This document shows positions 34,801 through 41,157 of a stretch of DNA of 64,000 bases, piece after piece. Position 1 is the first letter of the stretch, and each line of letters opens with the position of its first letter. The DNA lies in contig NCEU01000007.1 in the NCBI GenBank assembly GCA_002280855.1, positions 1 through 64,000 of the forward strand, in the 5' to 3' direction. This DNA comes from Sphingomonadales bacterium 32-65-25. Its GTDB lineage: Bacteria; Pseudomonadota; Alphaproteobacteria; Sphingomonadales; Sphingomonadaceae. Under the pieces are notes generated by a model, which was given only the letters and a program-made list of their open reading frames with translations, did not search any database and was not told the DNA's origin. A program made the translations under genes and the position numbers.

Positions 34801-36818
34801 CGGGCGCCAACAACCTGGCTCTGGCCAATGCGATCAGCACCGCGGGCGTTGGTACGGTTGATACCGGCTCCAACATTTTCACCCTTGCCGGTGTCGTGTC
34901 GGGTGCAGGCTCGATCGCCAAGGTCGGCACCGGTAACCTCGTCGTCAACGGCGCCAACACCTACGCTGGTGGCACCGCGCTCAATGCCGGTACCATCACC
35001 GTGGGCAATAACGCGGGCCTCGGCACCGGTGTGCTGACCATGGCTGATGCCACGACCCTCAGCGCGGGTGTGACCGGCCTCACCGTGGCCAACAACATCG
35101 TCACGCTGGGCGCAGCCACCATCAACAGCGGTGCGACCCCGTCTGCCCTCACGCTTTCGGGTGTGATCAGCGGCGCGGGCAGCGTCAGCAAGACCGGCAC
35201 CGGCATCCTGAACCTGACGGGCGCCAGCACCTACACCGGCGCCACCACCGTGGCGGCGGGCACGCTGAATGTGACCGGTTCATTGGCTTCTACTGTCACC
35301 GTCAATGCGGGGGCGGCATTAACGGGTACGGGCACTGTTGGACCGCTCAATGTCGTCGCCGGCGGCTCGGTCAACCCGGGCGTTCCGGGTGCCACCAATA
35401 CCGCCACCCTCGCCGTCGCGGGGTCCGCTACGTTGAACGGCACCTACACGGCCAATATCGCGGCGACGACCAGCGACTTGATCGCGGCAAACGGGACGCT
35501 CACCAAGGGCGGTACGCTGGTCGTGGTTCCGCTGGTTCCAACTGCCTTCACCCAGTTCAACAGGGTCTACACGGTGGCCAGTGGCACAAGCCGCACCGGC
35601 ACCTTTGCCACGACCTTGGGCATGGATCAGTTCGGCGCCGCCTTCAACCCGGTGGTGGAATACACGGCCACGCAGGTGAACATCCGTCTGGCGCCGCAAA
35701 GCCTGGTGACGCTGGGCAACCGCTTCGGCGGCATCAGCGGCAACGCGCTGGAAGTGGCGCAGGCCTTCGATCGTGCGGTTGCCGGCGGTTACAACCCGCA
35801 GGCCTTCTTCGCACTCTACAATGCCGGCTCCAACCTGCCGCGCACCCTGCGCGAACTGTCGGGCGAACAGCGTGCTACCGAACGGCGCGTGGTGCTCGAC
35901 AGCAACCGCGTCACCCGCGAAACCGCGTTTGATCGCCTGAACCTCGGCATGGCCTCCATGGCTGGCCAGCAAGTCAGCACCAGCGATGGGGACAGCTCGC
36001 TCACCTTCTGGCTGCGCGGTGCGGGCACGTGGGGCAAGGCGCAGACCAGCGGTGCAGCCACCAGCTTCCAGACCGAACAGCTGGGCCTGCTCACCGGTAT
36101 TGATTGGTCGCGCGACACGCTGACCGTGGGCGGCATGTTCCACTACACGACGACGAATGTTGAATTCGGCGTCCTGGGTGGCAGCAGCCGAGTGGAAAGC
36201 GTTGGCGGCACCGTTTATGCGGGCTGGCGTCAGCAGGACTCCGGTTTTGTGATCAACGCCGGTGTCAGCTTGGCCGGCGCCCGCACCAACGGCAGCCGTG
36301 CCATCACCCTGGCTGGCTTCACCCAGTCGCTGGCAGGCACTACAACCGGCACCACCTACCAGGTGTTTGGTGAACTGGCCTTTGATCTGGCCAAGGGCAC
36401 AAACACACGGATCGAACCGTTCGTGCGCAACGCCTATATCGGGGCTGATATCAAGGCGCTCACCGAAACCGGCGGTATCGCCGCCCTCACTGCGCCGCGT
36501 GCATCGTACAACATCAATGTGACCAATGCCGGTATGCGCTTTGGCACCGCCCTGAACGGCAAGATTGATGTGAACGCCAGCGCGGCCTGGCAGCGTACAT
36601 CGGGTGCCCGCGAAGCGGCGACGCAGATCGGTATCCCGGCAGTCGGCCAGAACGGCAACATCCGCTCGGTAAGCATCGACAAGGATGCCCTGCTGCTGCA
36701 GGCCGGGCTTGGTGCCAACCTGTCCGACAAGATCCGGATCGGCGTCGATTACTCGGGCCTGATCGGCGCCCGCAACGACGATCACGGCGGTCGTGCGACC
36801 CTGAACTTCGCGTTCTGA
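25821..36818 (+). CDS. Giant PATR-repeat autotransporter (type Va secretion), 3,665 residues
   Basis: It starts at ATG 25821 with GGGGGT as ribosome site. Residues 1-42 form an extended signal peptide with cleavage after AFA. The passenger (about 43-3360) is a long run of autotransporter-associated beta-strand repeats of the type GxGxLxLxGxNxYxGGTxxNAGTxxVG, expected to fold as a right-handed beta-helix on the cell surface. Three spacer modules of the form WDGxG ... GTWNxxNTNWT begin near 27865, 28995 and 31026. Residues ~3380-3665 are the outer-membrane beta-barrel, from SLTFWLRGAGTWGKA to a terminal LNFAF with final aromatic residue. Likely a surface adhesin or biofilm protein. Cys is almost absent. 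It is monocistronic, ending in a terminator at 36847. Confidence 0.93.
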   Translation: MPAFDQLSLSANGNTGAGAARHIGFSVAALMLAGTALAPAFAQTADLGGLTVSRNDFVNFNPPGIGIEPTEITNGLLRINPLASLTYAGDLTDSGGVFSLLKFGANDLTLAGVNTHSGQTTVQGGRLIAGSATALSANSLLAIAGPVAGLATVDLNGFSQTVNGLVGNGTGVLTSTTDPAILTIDTTTNLTFNGALQGEIGITKRGTSIQTFTNLNPGAAATNATGPIRLEAGALRIGSSNALGSGALTVAGVGTLSVAGVTPLTFDNAIDLQAGLTVAAAANQSITLNGTITGAFSLTKLGVGEVIITGVNGYTGGTTLSGGRLVIGNASALGTGTVTQTQTSSIALVNPAADLTLANAFQLNASSLQIETPNAGVVFTLSGNISGAPDVNLIAGNGGTVVLTGNNSFPGMVRLRSGTLGIANASGVNSASAIRAESANRDIVILAADQLVTTRLVSNVGDGALAITVNTGANNVEFSNSLRDGFAGAGDTLAIVKTGTGIFTASNASNTALGRTEVTGGFSVAEGTLNLTGRMANDINVASGATLAGTGFQDVGTTTISDGATLSPGDARNAAPSIGTLALNNLTLGATASTVFDLGLPSIDTFAPINDLIVVAGNLDLGGSTLNFNILPGFTTGTYRLMTYAGALSGTANLGLLPVGFIYTLNTAGGNVDLGVELIDFYWDGNGPANNTVVEGGPGTWNVANTNWTDVGGNISIAWQNNARAFFTNAGGEMTVDGNFTYSTLFFTVDGYTLAPGAGATLGADAGTIDVAAAATAMINIDLVGTNGLTKAGNGTLVLGGTNSFTGGLSINAGTLAVTQAAALGADAVTINGSSQTLRFDADMTVSNDINGVGIGYNVNTGANTVILNGSLSGGGADKLGTGTLVLNNATNAQPNTLAVFGGSLIVNGGVQGNVGGASASLIGGTGTITGSLSTSGTLSPGVGPGQVGTLTAGSLTLTGNAIALFDLGVVNVVAGTNDLVIVNGNLALDGTLIVNPLAGWHIGTGSFRLFNYGGALTDNGLALGGALLTPPADVTYTVNTSVASQVTLDIGYTGEFNWDGNGAPVDGVIEGREGTWNATNTNWTNSDALFNLAWVDSTATVANFGGLVNLGATVDVVGTRTFGTLNFTQNGYTLAGAGDLAMNGGIVNVTAEQATINVAINGAGGLTKNGAGELVLGTANGYTDGTTVNAGVLTMAANGATGTGTVTLADGTTLRGAAGVNITHANAVNMLGTGTFDILGEEFVQNGQVSGGLLVKTGAGRLTLGNAANDYTGGTDITNGTVAVATDGALGTGNIRFSGFGGTLETLGSFTTAKTVTLDAAGVINTNANTNRFDGLVSGASPLTKIGSGTLILTNTNNYSGGTFLTEGTIQISNGSAMGTDASTLTAAGGTTLIAGLAINTPPMTLAQDIVLTGGNLTINLLGNAYGVNVTSGALATNGTALTLGGTISGAGGIDTLSFLAGGGGSIAFTQTNSYEGGTNLGSVIAYIGADGALGTGAVNLNGFGAGIQNTLGGTSRTLANAINVNGTQQSLGGAGDLVLGGNIGGTGELFKVNNGTVTFTGGASDFGGSFAVNDGAVQMNGAFTNAAATMAVAGGATLSGTGSFAGSVTVDDGGFLTPGSSGGVGVLTLGNLSLSGLSNINFQLGAANTLGGPLNDRVIVGGNLVLDGLLNVTETVGGAFTLGIYNLFSYGTLTNNGLAVNGGLPGGLTGTVQINGLAQQVNLVVAGPDSIVMNWDGTDFTAAVPGGQGGNGVWNATNTNWTGEAPGEINATWQNNAVGIFGGTGGSVDVASAFNFAGLGFQADGYVLNDAGGSLNTNSTLGSFISVDGGLTATINATIGGTGQLFKQGAGTLVLGGNNTLAGDVNLANGTIAVTSNTALGLGSLIFTSGTTLRADASVTLANAMQLNGQSNIDSNGNVLTLDGVLSGTGGLIKLGAGTLVLNAANSYAGGTSVDAGTVQVGNNLALSTGGVTFQDATTLLAGVNGLTLANQITLAGGVTVDTQPFDLTLSGEIGGSGPLTKVGAGNLILNGNNVYSGGSILLDGTVTLGTSTALGSGQVDVNGPAVLLSGAADLNIANAIVLNDVGTIDVNVFTTTYSGVISGASVLNKVGSGNLILTNANTYSGGTTLNEGRLTVATNSALGTGTLTMANATTLASGAAGLVLANEIDIPTGVGTIDTAGNMLTLNGTIIGEGLLNKISAGNLVLNGANLYSGGTTINGGTVTVGTNTALGTGGVVMADGTMLRAGVDGLALANAITLNGTSTMNTQAFTFTLNGVIGGTGTLSKIGDGNLVLAGTNSYSGGTNLTAGSLTVANNSSIGTGTLTTTGGTTLIVGTTTGTGTAVTLANAVVLGDGATTVNLQGTSLTFNNNSSIATDGAALTLNGVVSGAGSLVTGNFGTLTLNGANTYSGGTTINTRSVVYIGSDSALGTGIVTTGGATGVYNNSGAIRTLANNFVMNGGTWFGGTNFMVLNGTLSGAGFIIKAGPGTLALNGENSYAGTTQLRDGRISVSNSTSLGTGALRVFAPTVPPADAAGLDTRLRAGNTGISLANAITLDTGSNLVVESDVASFTLAGVISGDGALTKVLSGNLILTGDNSYTGGTALNAGTITVGSNTALGTGRLTMAGGTTLASGAANLVLANAITTLGAGTVDTTANVFTLNGVIDGAGSISKVGSGTLVLGGDNAYSGGTNLNAGTIQVNTNTALGTGGLVMADGTALLAGVNSLALANGVTLNGTSTMNTQGFTLALNGVIGGTGTLAKIGTGTLELNGDNTYSGGTSLTAGTIRVGNNNALGTGNLAMAAGTFLQAGAPLLTIANTVSMAGGATVDVAGQTLTLGGLISGAGPLSVIDSASVPAAALVLTGLNTYTGGTVVTGTTVLVSQDANLGNAAGGITLVGGTLRTTASFSTARTFALGTGGGTVDVATGTTLTSTGVVSGTSLTKIGGGTLALNAANTYAGGTALNAGTISVGNNAALGTGALAMAGGTTLAAGANNLALANAISTAGVGTVDTGSNIFTLAGVVSGAGSIAKVGTGNLVVNGANTYAGGTALNAGTITVGNNAGLGTGVLTMADATTLSAGVTGLTVANNIVTLGAATINSGATPSALTLSGVISGAGSVSKTGTGILNLTGASTYTGATTVAAGTLNVTGSLASTVTVNAGAALTGTGTVGPLNVVAGGSVNPGVPGATNTATLAVAGSATLNGTYTANIAATTSDLIAANGTLTKGGTLVVVPLVPTAFTQFNRVYTVASGTSRTGTFATTLGMDQFGAAFNPVVEYTATQVNIRLAPQSLVTLGNRFGGISGNALEVAQAFDRAVAGGYNPQAFFALYNAGSNLPRTLRELSGEQRATERRVVLDSNRVTRETAFDRLNLGMASMAGQQVSTSDGDSSLTFWLRGAGTWGKAQTSGAATSFQTEQLGLLTGIDWSRDTLTVGGMFHYTTTNVEFGVLGGSSRVESVGGTVYAGWRQQDSGFVINAGVSLAGARTNGSRAITLAGFTQSLAGTTTGTTYQVFGELAFDLAKGTNTRIEPFVRNAYIGADIKALTETGGIAALTAPRASYNINVTNAGMRFGTALNGKIDVNASAAWQRTSGAREAATQIGIPAVGQNGNIRSVSIDKDALLLQAGLGANLSDKIRIGVDYSGLIGARNDDHGGRATLNFAF
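31661..35280 (+). repeat. Array of about 14 imperfect ~90-residue PATR repeats inside the autotransporter gene
   Basis: Counting the anchor N-x-Y-[SAT]-G-G-T in the translation gives about 14 units between 31661 and 35280, spaced roughly 260-290 bp apart. Each unit has the order anchor, NAGTxxVGxNxALGTG, LxMAxGTxLxAG, xxLANAI, and LxGVISGAGxLxKxGxGxL. Neighbouring units are very alike at the DNA level (for example those starting near 34696 and 34963), which indicates recent duplication and makes copy-number change likely. Confidence 0.75.
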
Positions 36819-36846
36819 TCGCGAAGCCCACAGGGCTGAACACAGG

Positions 36847-36880
36847 AACGGCGGTCCCCTTGGGGGCCGCCGTTTCGCTT
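36847..36880 (+). terminator. Rho-independent terminator of the autotransporter gene
   Basis: AACGGCGG (36847-36854) pairs with CCGCCGTT (36867-36874), and an inner CCCC/GGGG extends the stem around a three-base loop. TTCGCTTTT follows. It lies 29 bp after the autotransporter stop and before the ltaE start on the same strand. Confidence 0.75.
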
Positions 36881-36982
36881 TTGGCCTGGCGCCCCTGCTT
36901 CCACCTGCCACACAGGGGAGGGGCCGTCCGACGCGCTCTGTGCCATTGACCGCGCACCCCTTGGCTTCCTATCGGAACCCGC

Positions 36983-38002
36983 ATGACCTTTGCCGCCAAC
37001 TTCATGTCCGACAACGCTGCCGCGCCCTGCCCGGAGGTGTTGGCCGCGCTTGCCGCGGCCGCCCCGGCCCAGAATGCCGGTTATGACGGGGATGACTGGT
37101 CGCGCCGGCTCGATGCGCTGTTCTCCACGTTGTTCGGGAGGGACTGCATGGCCCTGCCGGTCAGCACCGGCACCGCAGCCAATGCGCTGGCGCTGGCTTG
37201 CCTGGTGCCGCCGTGGGGCGCGGTGGCCTGCCATACCGAAGCGCATATCCATGTTGATGAATGCGGCGCGCCGGAATTCTACACTGGTGGTGCCAAGTTG
37301 ATGCTGTGCGCAGGCGAGCACGGCAAGCTGACGCCCGCCGGGCTGGATGCCGGCCTCGCCAGCCACCGCAATGATGTGCACCAGGTGCAGCTGAGCGCGC
37401 TTTCGATCACCCAGGCCACCGAATGCGGCACCGTCTACACCCCAGCGGAAATCGCCGCGCTCACCGCCCATGCTGCCGCCAAGGGCTGGCGTGTGCATCT
37501 GGACGGCGCGCGGTTCGCCAATGCCGTCGCGCAATTGGGCTGTAACCCAAGCGAAATGGTGGCCGGCGTCGATGCGCTCAGCTTTGGCTGCATCAAGAAT
37601 GGCGGGCTTTCGGCCGAAGCGCTGGTGCTGTTCGATCTCAGCCTTGCCGATCAACTGCGCTGGCGCCGCAAGCGCGCCGGGCAAATGCCCTCCAAGGGCC
37701 GGTTCAACGCGGCGCAGATCATCGCCATGGTGGAAGACGGCGTGTGGATGCGCAATGCCCGCGCCGCCAATGCCGGCGCGCAGGCGCTCGCCGCCGCCGC
37801 CCAGGATCGCCTGCTGCATCAGGTGCAGGCCAACGAAGTCTTCGTGCAGCTCGCCCCCGGCGAACCCGATCGGCTGCGCAGCGCGGGCTTCAATTTCTAT
37901 GATTGGGGTGATGCCGGCTCGAACGAAGCTCGGCTGGTGGTAAGCTGGGACACGCCGGCCGCCCACGTCGAGGCGCTGGCCCGCGCGCTGGCAGCGGGTT
38001 GA
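36983..38002 (+). CDS. ltaE: Low-specificity L-threonine aldolase
   Basis: 339 residues, PLP-dependent fold type I. Visible are the start block NFMSDNAAAPCPEVL, the cofactor region LPVSTGTAANALAL, the ring-stacking HTEAHIHVDECGAPE, the Asp-containing VHLDGARFANA and the Schiff-base lysine K205 in SFGCIKNGG. The enzyme cleaves threonine or allo-threonine to glycine and acetaldehyde. The variant with H-x-D-E-C-G-A-P is typical of proteobacterial threonine aldolases. Its stop overlaps the start of the exporter gene by one base (TGATG), suggesting joint expression with an amino-acid or metabolite exporter. Confidence 0.9.
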   Translation: MTFAANFMSDNAAAPCPEVLAALAAAAPAQNAGYDGDDWSRRLDALFSTLFGRDCMALPVSTGTAANALALACLVPPWGAVACHTEAHIHVDECGAPEFYTGGAKLMLCAGEHGKLTPAGLDAGLASHRNDVHQVQLSALSITQATECGTVYTPAEIAALTAHAAAKGWRVHLDGARFANAVAQLGCNPSEMVAGVDALSFGCIKNGGLSAEALVLFDLSLADQLRWRRKRAGQMPSKGRFNAAQIIAMVEDGVWMRNARAANAGAQALAAAAQDRLLHQVQANEVFVQLAPGEPDRLRSAGFNFYDWGDAGSNEARLVVSWDTPAAHVEALARALAAG

Positions 38003-38907
38003 TGGCAACGACTGAAGGCCGCTTCACCCCGCTGGCCTGGTTCGCCTTCATCGTCTGCACCCTGATCTGGGGCAGCACCTGGTTTGTGATCCGCACCCAG
38101 TTGGGCGAGGTGCCGCCCAGCTGGTCGGTCACCTGGCGCTTTGCGTTGGGCGCCGCCGTGATGTTCGGCCTGTGCTTGGTCAGGGGCAAATCCTTGCGGC
38201 TCACCGGCCGCCAGCACGGTTTTGCGCTGCTGGTCGCCGTCAGCCAGTTCGTGCTCAATTTCAATCTCGTCTATCGCTCCGAACAATATCTCGCTTCCGG
38301 CCTCGTCAGCCTCACCTTCGCCTTCCTGCTCGTCACCAACACGGCGCTTTCCGCCATTTTCCTCGGCCAGCGCGTCACCGGCCGCTTCATGATCGGCAGC
38401 GCCATCGGGTTGGCCGGCGTGGCCCTGCTGTTCGCGCCCGATCTGGGCAAGCCGGGCGGCGAACAGATGGGACTTGGGCTGGCGCTGGCCTTTGGCGGCG
38501 TCATCTCCGCCAGCATCGCCAATGTGTTGCAGGCCACGCCGCAGGGCCGCGCCATGCCGCTGGAAGCCGGCATCGCCTGGGCGATGGCCTGGGGCGCGAT
38601 GATTGATGGCGCGGTGGCGTGGGTGGTGTCTGGCCCGCCGGTCATTTCCACAGCGCCCGTCTATCTGGCCGGCCTCGCCTATCTCGGCATTGCCGCGTCG
38701 GCGGTGGCCTTCAACCTCTATTACATCCTGATCCGCACCGTGGGGGCGGGGCCGGCGGCGTGGAATGGCGTGGCGGTGCCGGTGGTGGCGATGGCGCTCT
38801 CCACCCTGCTGGAAGGCTATCAATGGACCCTGACCGCCGTTGCCGGCATCGCACTGGCGCTCGTCGGCCTCACCATCGCGCTGAAGGCCAAGGCGAGCCA
38901 ATCGTAA
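38002..38907 (+). CDS. EamA/DMT-family inner-membrane exporter
   Basis: 301 residues with ten predicted spans in two EamA halves. The N-terminal signature LIWGSTWFVIRTQLGEVPPSWSVTWRFALGA is typical, and the second half contains YLGIAASAVAFNLYYILIRTVGAGPAAW and VPVVAMALSTLLEGY. The family exports amino acids and other small metabolites. Overlap with ltaE may mean it moves a substrate or product related to threonine or glycine, but this is only suggested by position. ATG 38002 is the only start consistent with the overlap. Confidence 0.88.
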   Translation: MATTEGRFTPLAWFAFIVCTLIWGSTWFVIRTQLGEVPPSWSVTWRFALGAAVMFGLCLVRGKSLRLTGRQHGFALLVAVSQFVLNFNLVYRSEQYLASGLVSLTFAFLLVTNTALSAIFLGQRVTGRFMIGSAIGLAGVALLFAPDLGKPGGEQMGLGLALAFGGVISASIANVLQATPQGRAMPLEAGIAWAMAWGAMIDGAVAWVVSGPPVISTAPVYLAGLAYLGIAASAVAFNLYYILIRTVGAGPAAWNGVAVPVVAMALSTLLEGYQWTLTAVAGIALALVGLTIALKAKASQS

Positions 38908-38974
38908 AAGTCCCTAGGTAGCCATCCCGATTCCCTCAAGCGCCCCAGATGCCAATATCGGGGTGGGAGACAGG

Positions 38975-39697
38975 ATGATGGTGTTCAGCAACAGCTGCGG
39001 GCAATGCAAGGTGCGGGATCAAGCCCTGTGCGGGATCTTGTCCGATATCGAATTGGCGCCCTTGGCTGCCTGTGGCGTGCAGCGCAAGCTGGCTCGCGGC
39101 GAGACACTGGTGCGCGCCGGCGATTCAGCCCCGGTTTGCGCCAATATCCAGAGCGGCCTGATGAAGATCAGCGATGTCAATCCCGCCGGCCAGGAAGTGA
39201 TCGTGGGCCTGTTGTGGCCGGGCGATTTCGTTGGCACGCCGTTCCGCACGGAACAGCCCGCCCTGCATGACGTGGTGGCGCTGACGCCGGTGAGCCTGTG
39301 CCTGTTTCCGCAGCGCCACATGGAGCGCGCCCTGATCGAGAATCCAAGCATGGAGCGCGCCCTGCTGAGCCGCACGCTGGCCGAGCTGGAAGCCGCCCGT
39401 ACCCATTGTTCAAAGCTGGCGCGGGCAACTGCCCTGGCCCGCGTTGCCGGCTTCATCGTCGAATCGGCCCGACGCAGGGATGCATTGGGAAGCGAGCGTG
39501 ACAGCGAAACCGTGACGACCGTCGAACTGCCGCTGAGCCGGGGCGAGATGGCCGATCTGCTTGGCCTGACCATCGAAACTGTCAGCCGCCAGATGTCGCG
39601 TTTGAAAAGCGCCGGGGTGATCGGGCTGCCCGGTGGCCGCCACGTGATGATCCATGATCCCGACGCGCTGGCCGAAGCCGCCGAAGAATTGAACTGA
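38975..39697 (+). CDS. FNR-type oxygen-sensing CRP-family regulator
   Basis: 240 residues. Three cysteines cluster at the N-terminus (C8, C11, C19) and a fourth, C109, lies in SLCLFP. That is the set needed for an O2-labile [4Fe-4S] cluster as in FNR. The cyclic-nucleotide-like beta-roll (about 30-130), dimer helix and HTH follow. The recognition helix reads LGLTIETVSRQMSRLKSAG, with the E-x-x-S-R motif that reads TTGAT half-sites. A perfect TTGAT-N4-ATCAA box lies 0.8 kb downstream (40517-40530). ATG 38975 or 38978 are both possible; GGGAG precedes them. It is 14 bp upstream of a universal stress protein gene. Confidence 0.9.
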   Translation: MMVFSNSCGQCKVRDQALCGILSDIELAPLAACGVQRKLARGETLVRAGDSAPVCANIQSGLMKISDVNPAGQEVIVGLLWPGDFVGTPFRTEQPALHDVVALTPVSLCLFPQRHMERALIENPSMERALLSRTLAELEAARTHCSKLARATALARVAGFIVESARRRDALGSERDSETVTTVELPLSRGEMADLLGLTIETVSRQMSRLKSAGVIGLPGGRHVMIHDPDALAEAAEELN

Positions 39698-39710
39698 AGG
39701 GAGAGACGCG

Positions 39711-40520
39711 ATGAAAACGATCCTTGTGCATATCGAAGGTGACGATGGCCAGGAGGCAAGGCTGAATGCGGCCTTCGATCTGGCGCGCGCCTCCGGCGGC
39801 CACCTCGTCTGCCTGTCGGTGATGCCCTATGCCGCTTATGCCTTGGGCGATCCGGCGATGGGTGCCTTTCCGGTGACCACGCTCATCGACGCGGTTGAAG
39901 CCCGCCGCAAGGAAGAGCGCACCGCCGTTGAAGCGCGGCTTACCCAAGAAGGCGTCAGCTGGGAATGGCAGGCAGCCGATGGCGACTCCAGCGATCGGCT
40001 CGTCGAACATGCAAGGCTGGCTGATGTGGTGGTGATGAGCGCCGGGCCGTTTTCGCGTCAGGCCGCATTGCAACTGGGGATCACCGGCGATGTCGCTATC
40101 CGTTCCCCTGCGCCGGTGCTGGCGGTGCCGCCCAACGCCCGCGGCATCACAGTGGCCGGCCCCGCCCTTGTCTGCTGGGATGGCGGGCAGGAAGCGGCGC
40201 GGGCGCTGCGCGCGGCGCTGCCGCTGCTGGCGTTGAGCGAGGCGGTGACGTTGCTGACGGTGGAAGAGAAAGATACGCAATTCGGTGTGCGGGCCGCTGC
40301 GGCCTTCCTGTCCCGCCACGGCATCCATGCCGATGTGGTGGAACGCGCGAGTGGCAGCAGCAGCATCGAACAGGTGATCCGTTCGGTGGCGGCGGAACGG
40401 CAGGCGGCGTGGATTGTGCAGGGCGCCTATGGCCACAGCCGCATGCGCCAGATGCTGTTTGGCGGGGTGACGCGCGGGCTGCTGGCGGATGCGCCGGCAC
40501 CAATCCTGATCGCCCATTGA
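39711..40520 (+). CDS. Tandem universal stress protein
   Basis: 269 residues with two USP domains. The first starts MKTILVHIEGDDG and has an eroded nucleotide site. The second (about 145-269) has the ATP-binding pattern G-2x-G-9x-G in GAYGHSRMRQMLFGGVTRGLL and ends DAPAPILIAH. Such proteins rise under oxygen limitation, starvation or stress. GAAGGGAGAGACGCG gives a strong ribosome site. Being 14 bp behind the FNR-type gene, it is probably co-transcribed with it, a common pairing. Confidence 0.88.
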   Translation: MKTILVHIEGDDGQEARLNAAFDLARASGGHLVCLSVMPYAAYALGDPAMGAFPVTTLIDAVEARRKEERTAVEARLTQEGVSWEWQAADGDSSDRLVEHARLADVVVMSAGPFSRQAALQLGITGDVAIRSPAPVLAVPPNARGITVAGPALVCWDGGQEAARALRAALPLLALSEAVTLLTVEEKDTQFGVRAAAAFLSRHGIHADVVERASGSSSIEQVIRSVAAERQAAWIVQGAYGHSRMRQMLFGGVTRGLLADAPAPILIAH

Positions 40521-40530
40521 TCTGGATCAA
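40517..40530. promoter_or_regulatory. Perfect FNR/Anr box TTGAT-CTGG-ATCAA
   Basis: All ten consensus bases of the FNR site are present and the dyad is perfect. It overlaps the stop codon of the stress-protein gene and lies ~78 bp (centre to ATG) upstream of the next gene. With a class II activator at -41.5 the transcript would start near 40565. The FNR-type regulator encoded at 38975-39697 has the matching recognition motif. Confidence 0.8.
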
Positions 40531-40601
40531 GGCGAAGGCCGGCCGGGCTTGGCAGTTTCTTGAGGGACGCCCGGTTGCGGGCGCAGCTTGGGAGAGGGGA
40601 A

Positions 40602-41015
40602 ATGAAATTCGAATTCCGCGAAGAGCATGGCGTGGCGATCGAAGGCGCCAAACAGGCCGCTCCGGCACCTGAACAAGGTGTAAGGCGGCTGGATTTTGAC
40701 TTGCCAAACAAGCTGTTGGCGCAACTGGTGGGAGCTGGGGCGGCTTATCTTTCCATCATGTATGTTGCGTTTCAGGCAGGCACTGGGCTTGGTTTGATCT
40801 TCGTGGTGTTCGGTCTGGTGCTGGTGGCCTATTACGGGTTGCCCTTGATGATGCAGCAGGCGTCGGGCCCCAACAAGGATGACGTCCCGCGCAAGGGAGC
40901 GTGGGGAATTGATACCGCCAGCGGCTATCTTTCAGGCCGGGCAGCCTATGCCCAGGTGATGACGGTGCCGTTGCTGATGGTAGCCTGGGCCATATTCGTG
41001 GCCGTGATTACCTGA
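40602..41015 (+). CDS. Small membrane protein under likely FNR control
   Basis: 137 residues from ATG 40602, with GGAGAGGGGA directly upstream. The N-terminal ~40 residues are soluble and charged. Two close spans follow (about 42-61 and 65-83), then a polar loop KDDVPRKGAWGIDTASGYLSGRAAY, then a last span (about 118-136). The loop's conserved look suggests a partner-binding function. I do not recognise a named family. Position behind a perfect FNR box suggests it is switched on when oxygen falls. It ends before a strong hairpin at 41107. Confidence 0.65.
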   Translation: MKFEFREEHGVAIEGAKQAAPAPEQGVRRLDFDLPNKLLAQLVGAGAAYLSIMYVAFQAGTGLGLIFVVFGLVLVAYYGLPLMMQQASGPNKDDVPRKGAWGIDTASGYLSGRAAYAQVMTVPLLMVAWAIFVAVIT

Positions 41016-41106
41016 TTTCTCCGTTTCAGGGGTTGGTTGTCGACCGGACTGCATCCTCCGTCTCCCACCCATCCTGCGGGGGGTGACGCCGGGCCGATCA
41101 ACCAAC

Positions 41107-41143
41107 GGAAGGCCGTCGACCCGGGCAGGGACGACGGCCTTCC
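41107..41143. terminator. Strong hairpin between convergent genes
   Basis: A perfect 12-bp stem (GGAAGGCCGTCG at 41107-41118 with CGACGGCCTTCC at 41132-41143) is followed on the plus strand by TTCTTTCT. It lies between the small membrane protein gene and the convergent molybdenum hydroxylase gene and may serve both. Confidence 0.7.
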
Positions 41144-41157
41144 TTCTTTCTGGTGTG

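Noticed and set aside
31661..35280. CRISPR-like regular repeats
   Set aside because: The ~260-290-bp period, continuous reading frame and protein-level repeat pattern show coding PATR units, not CRISPR.
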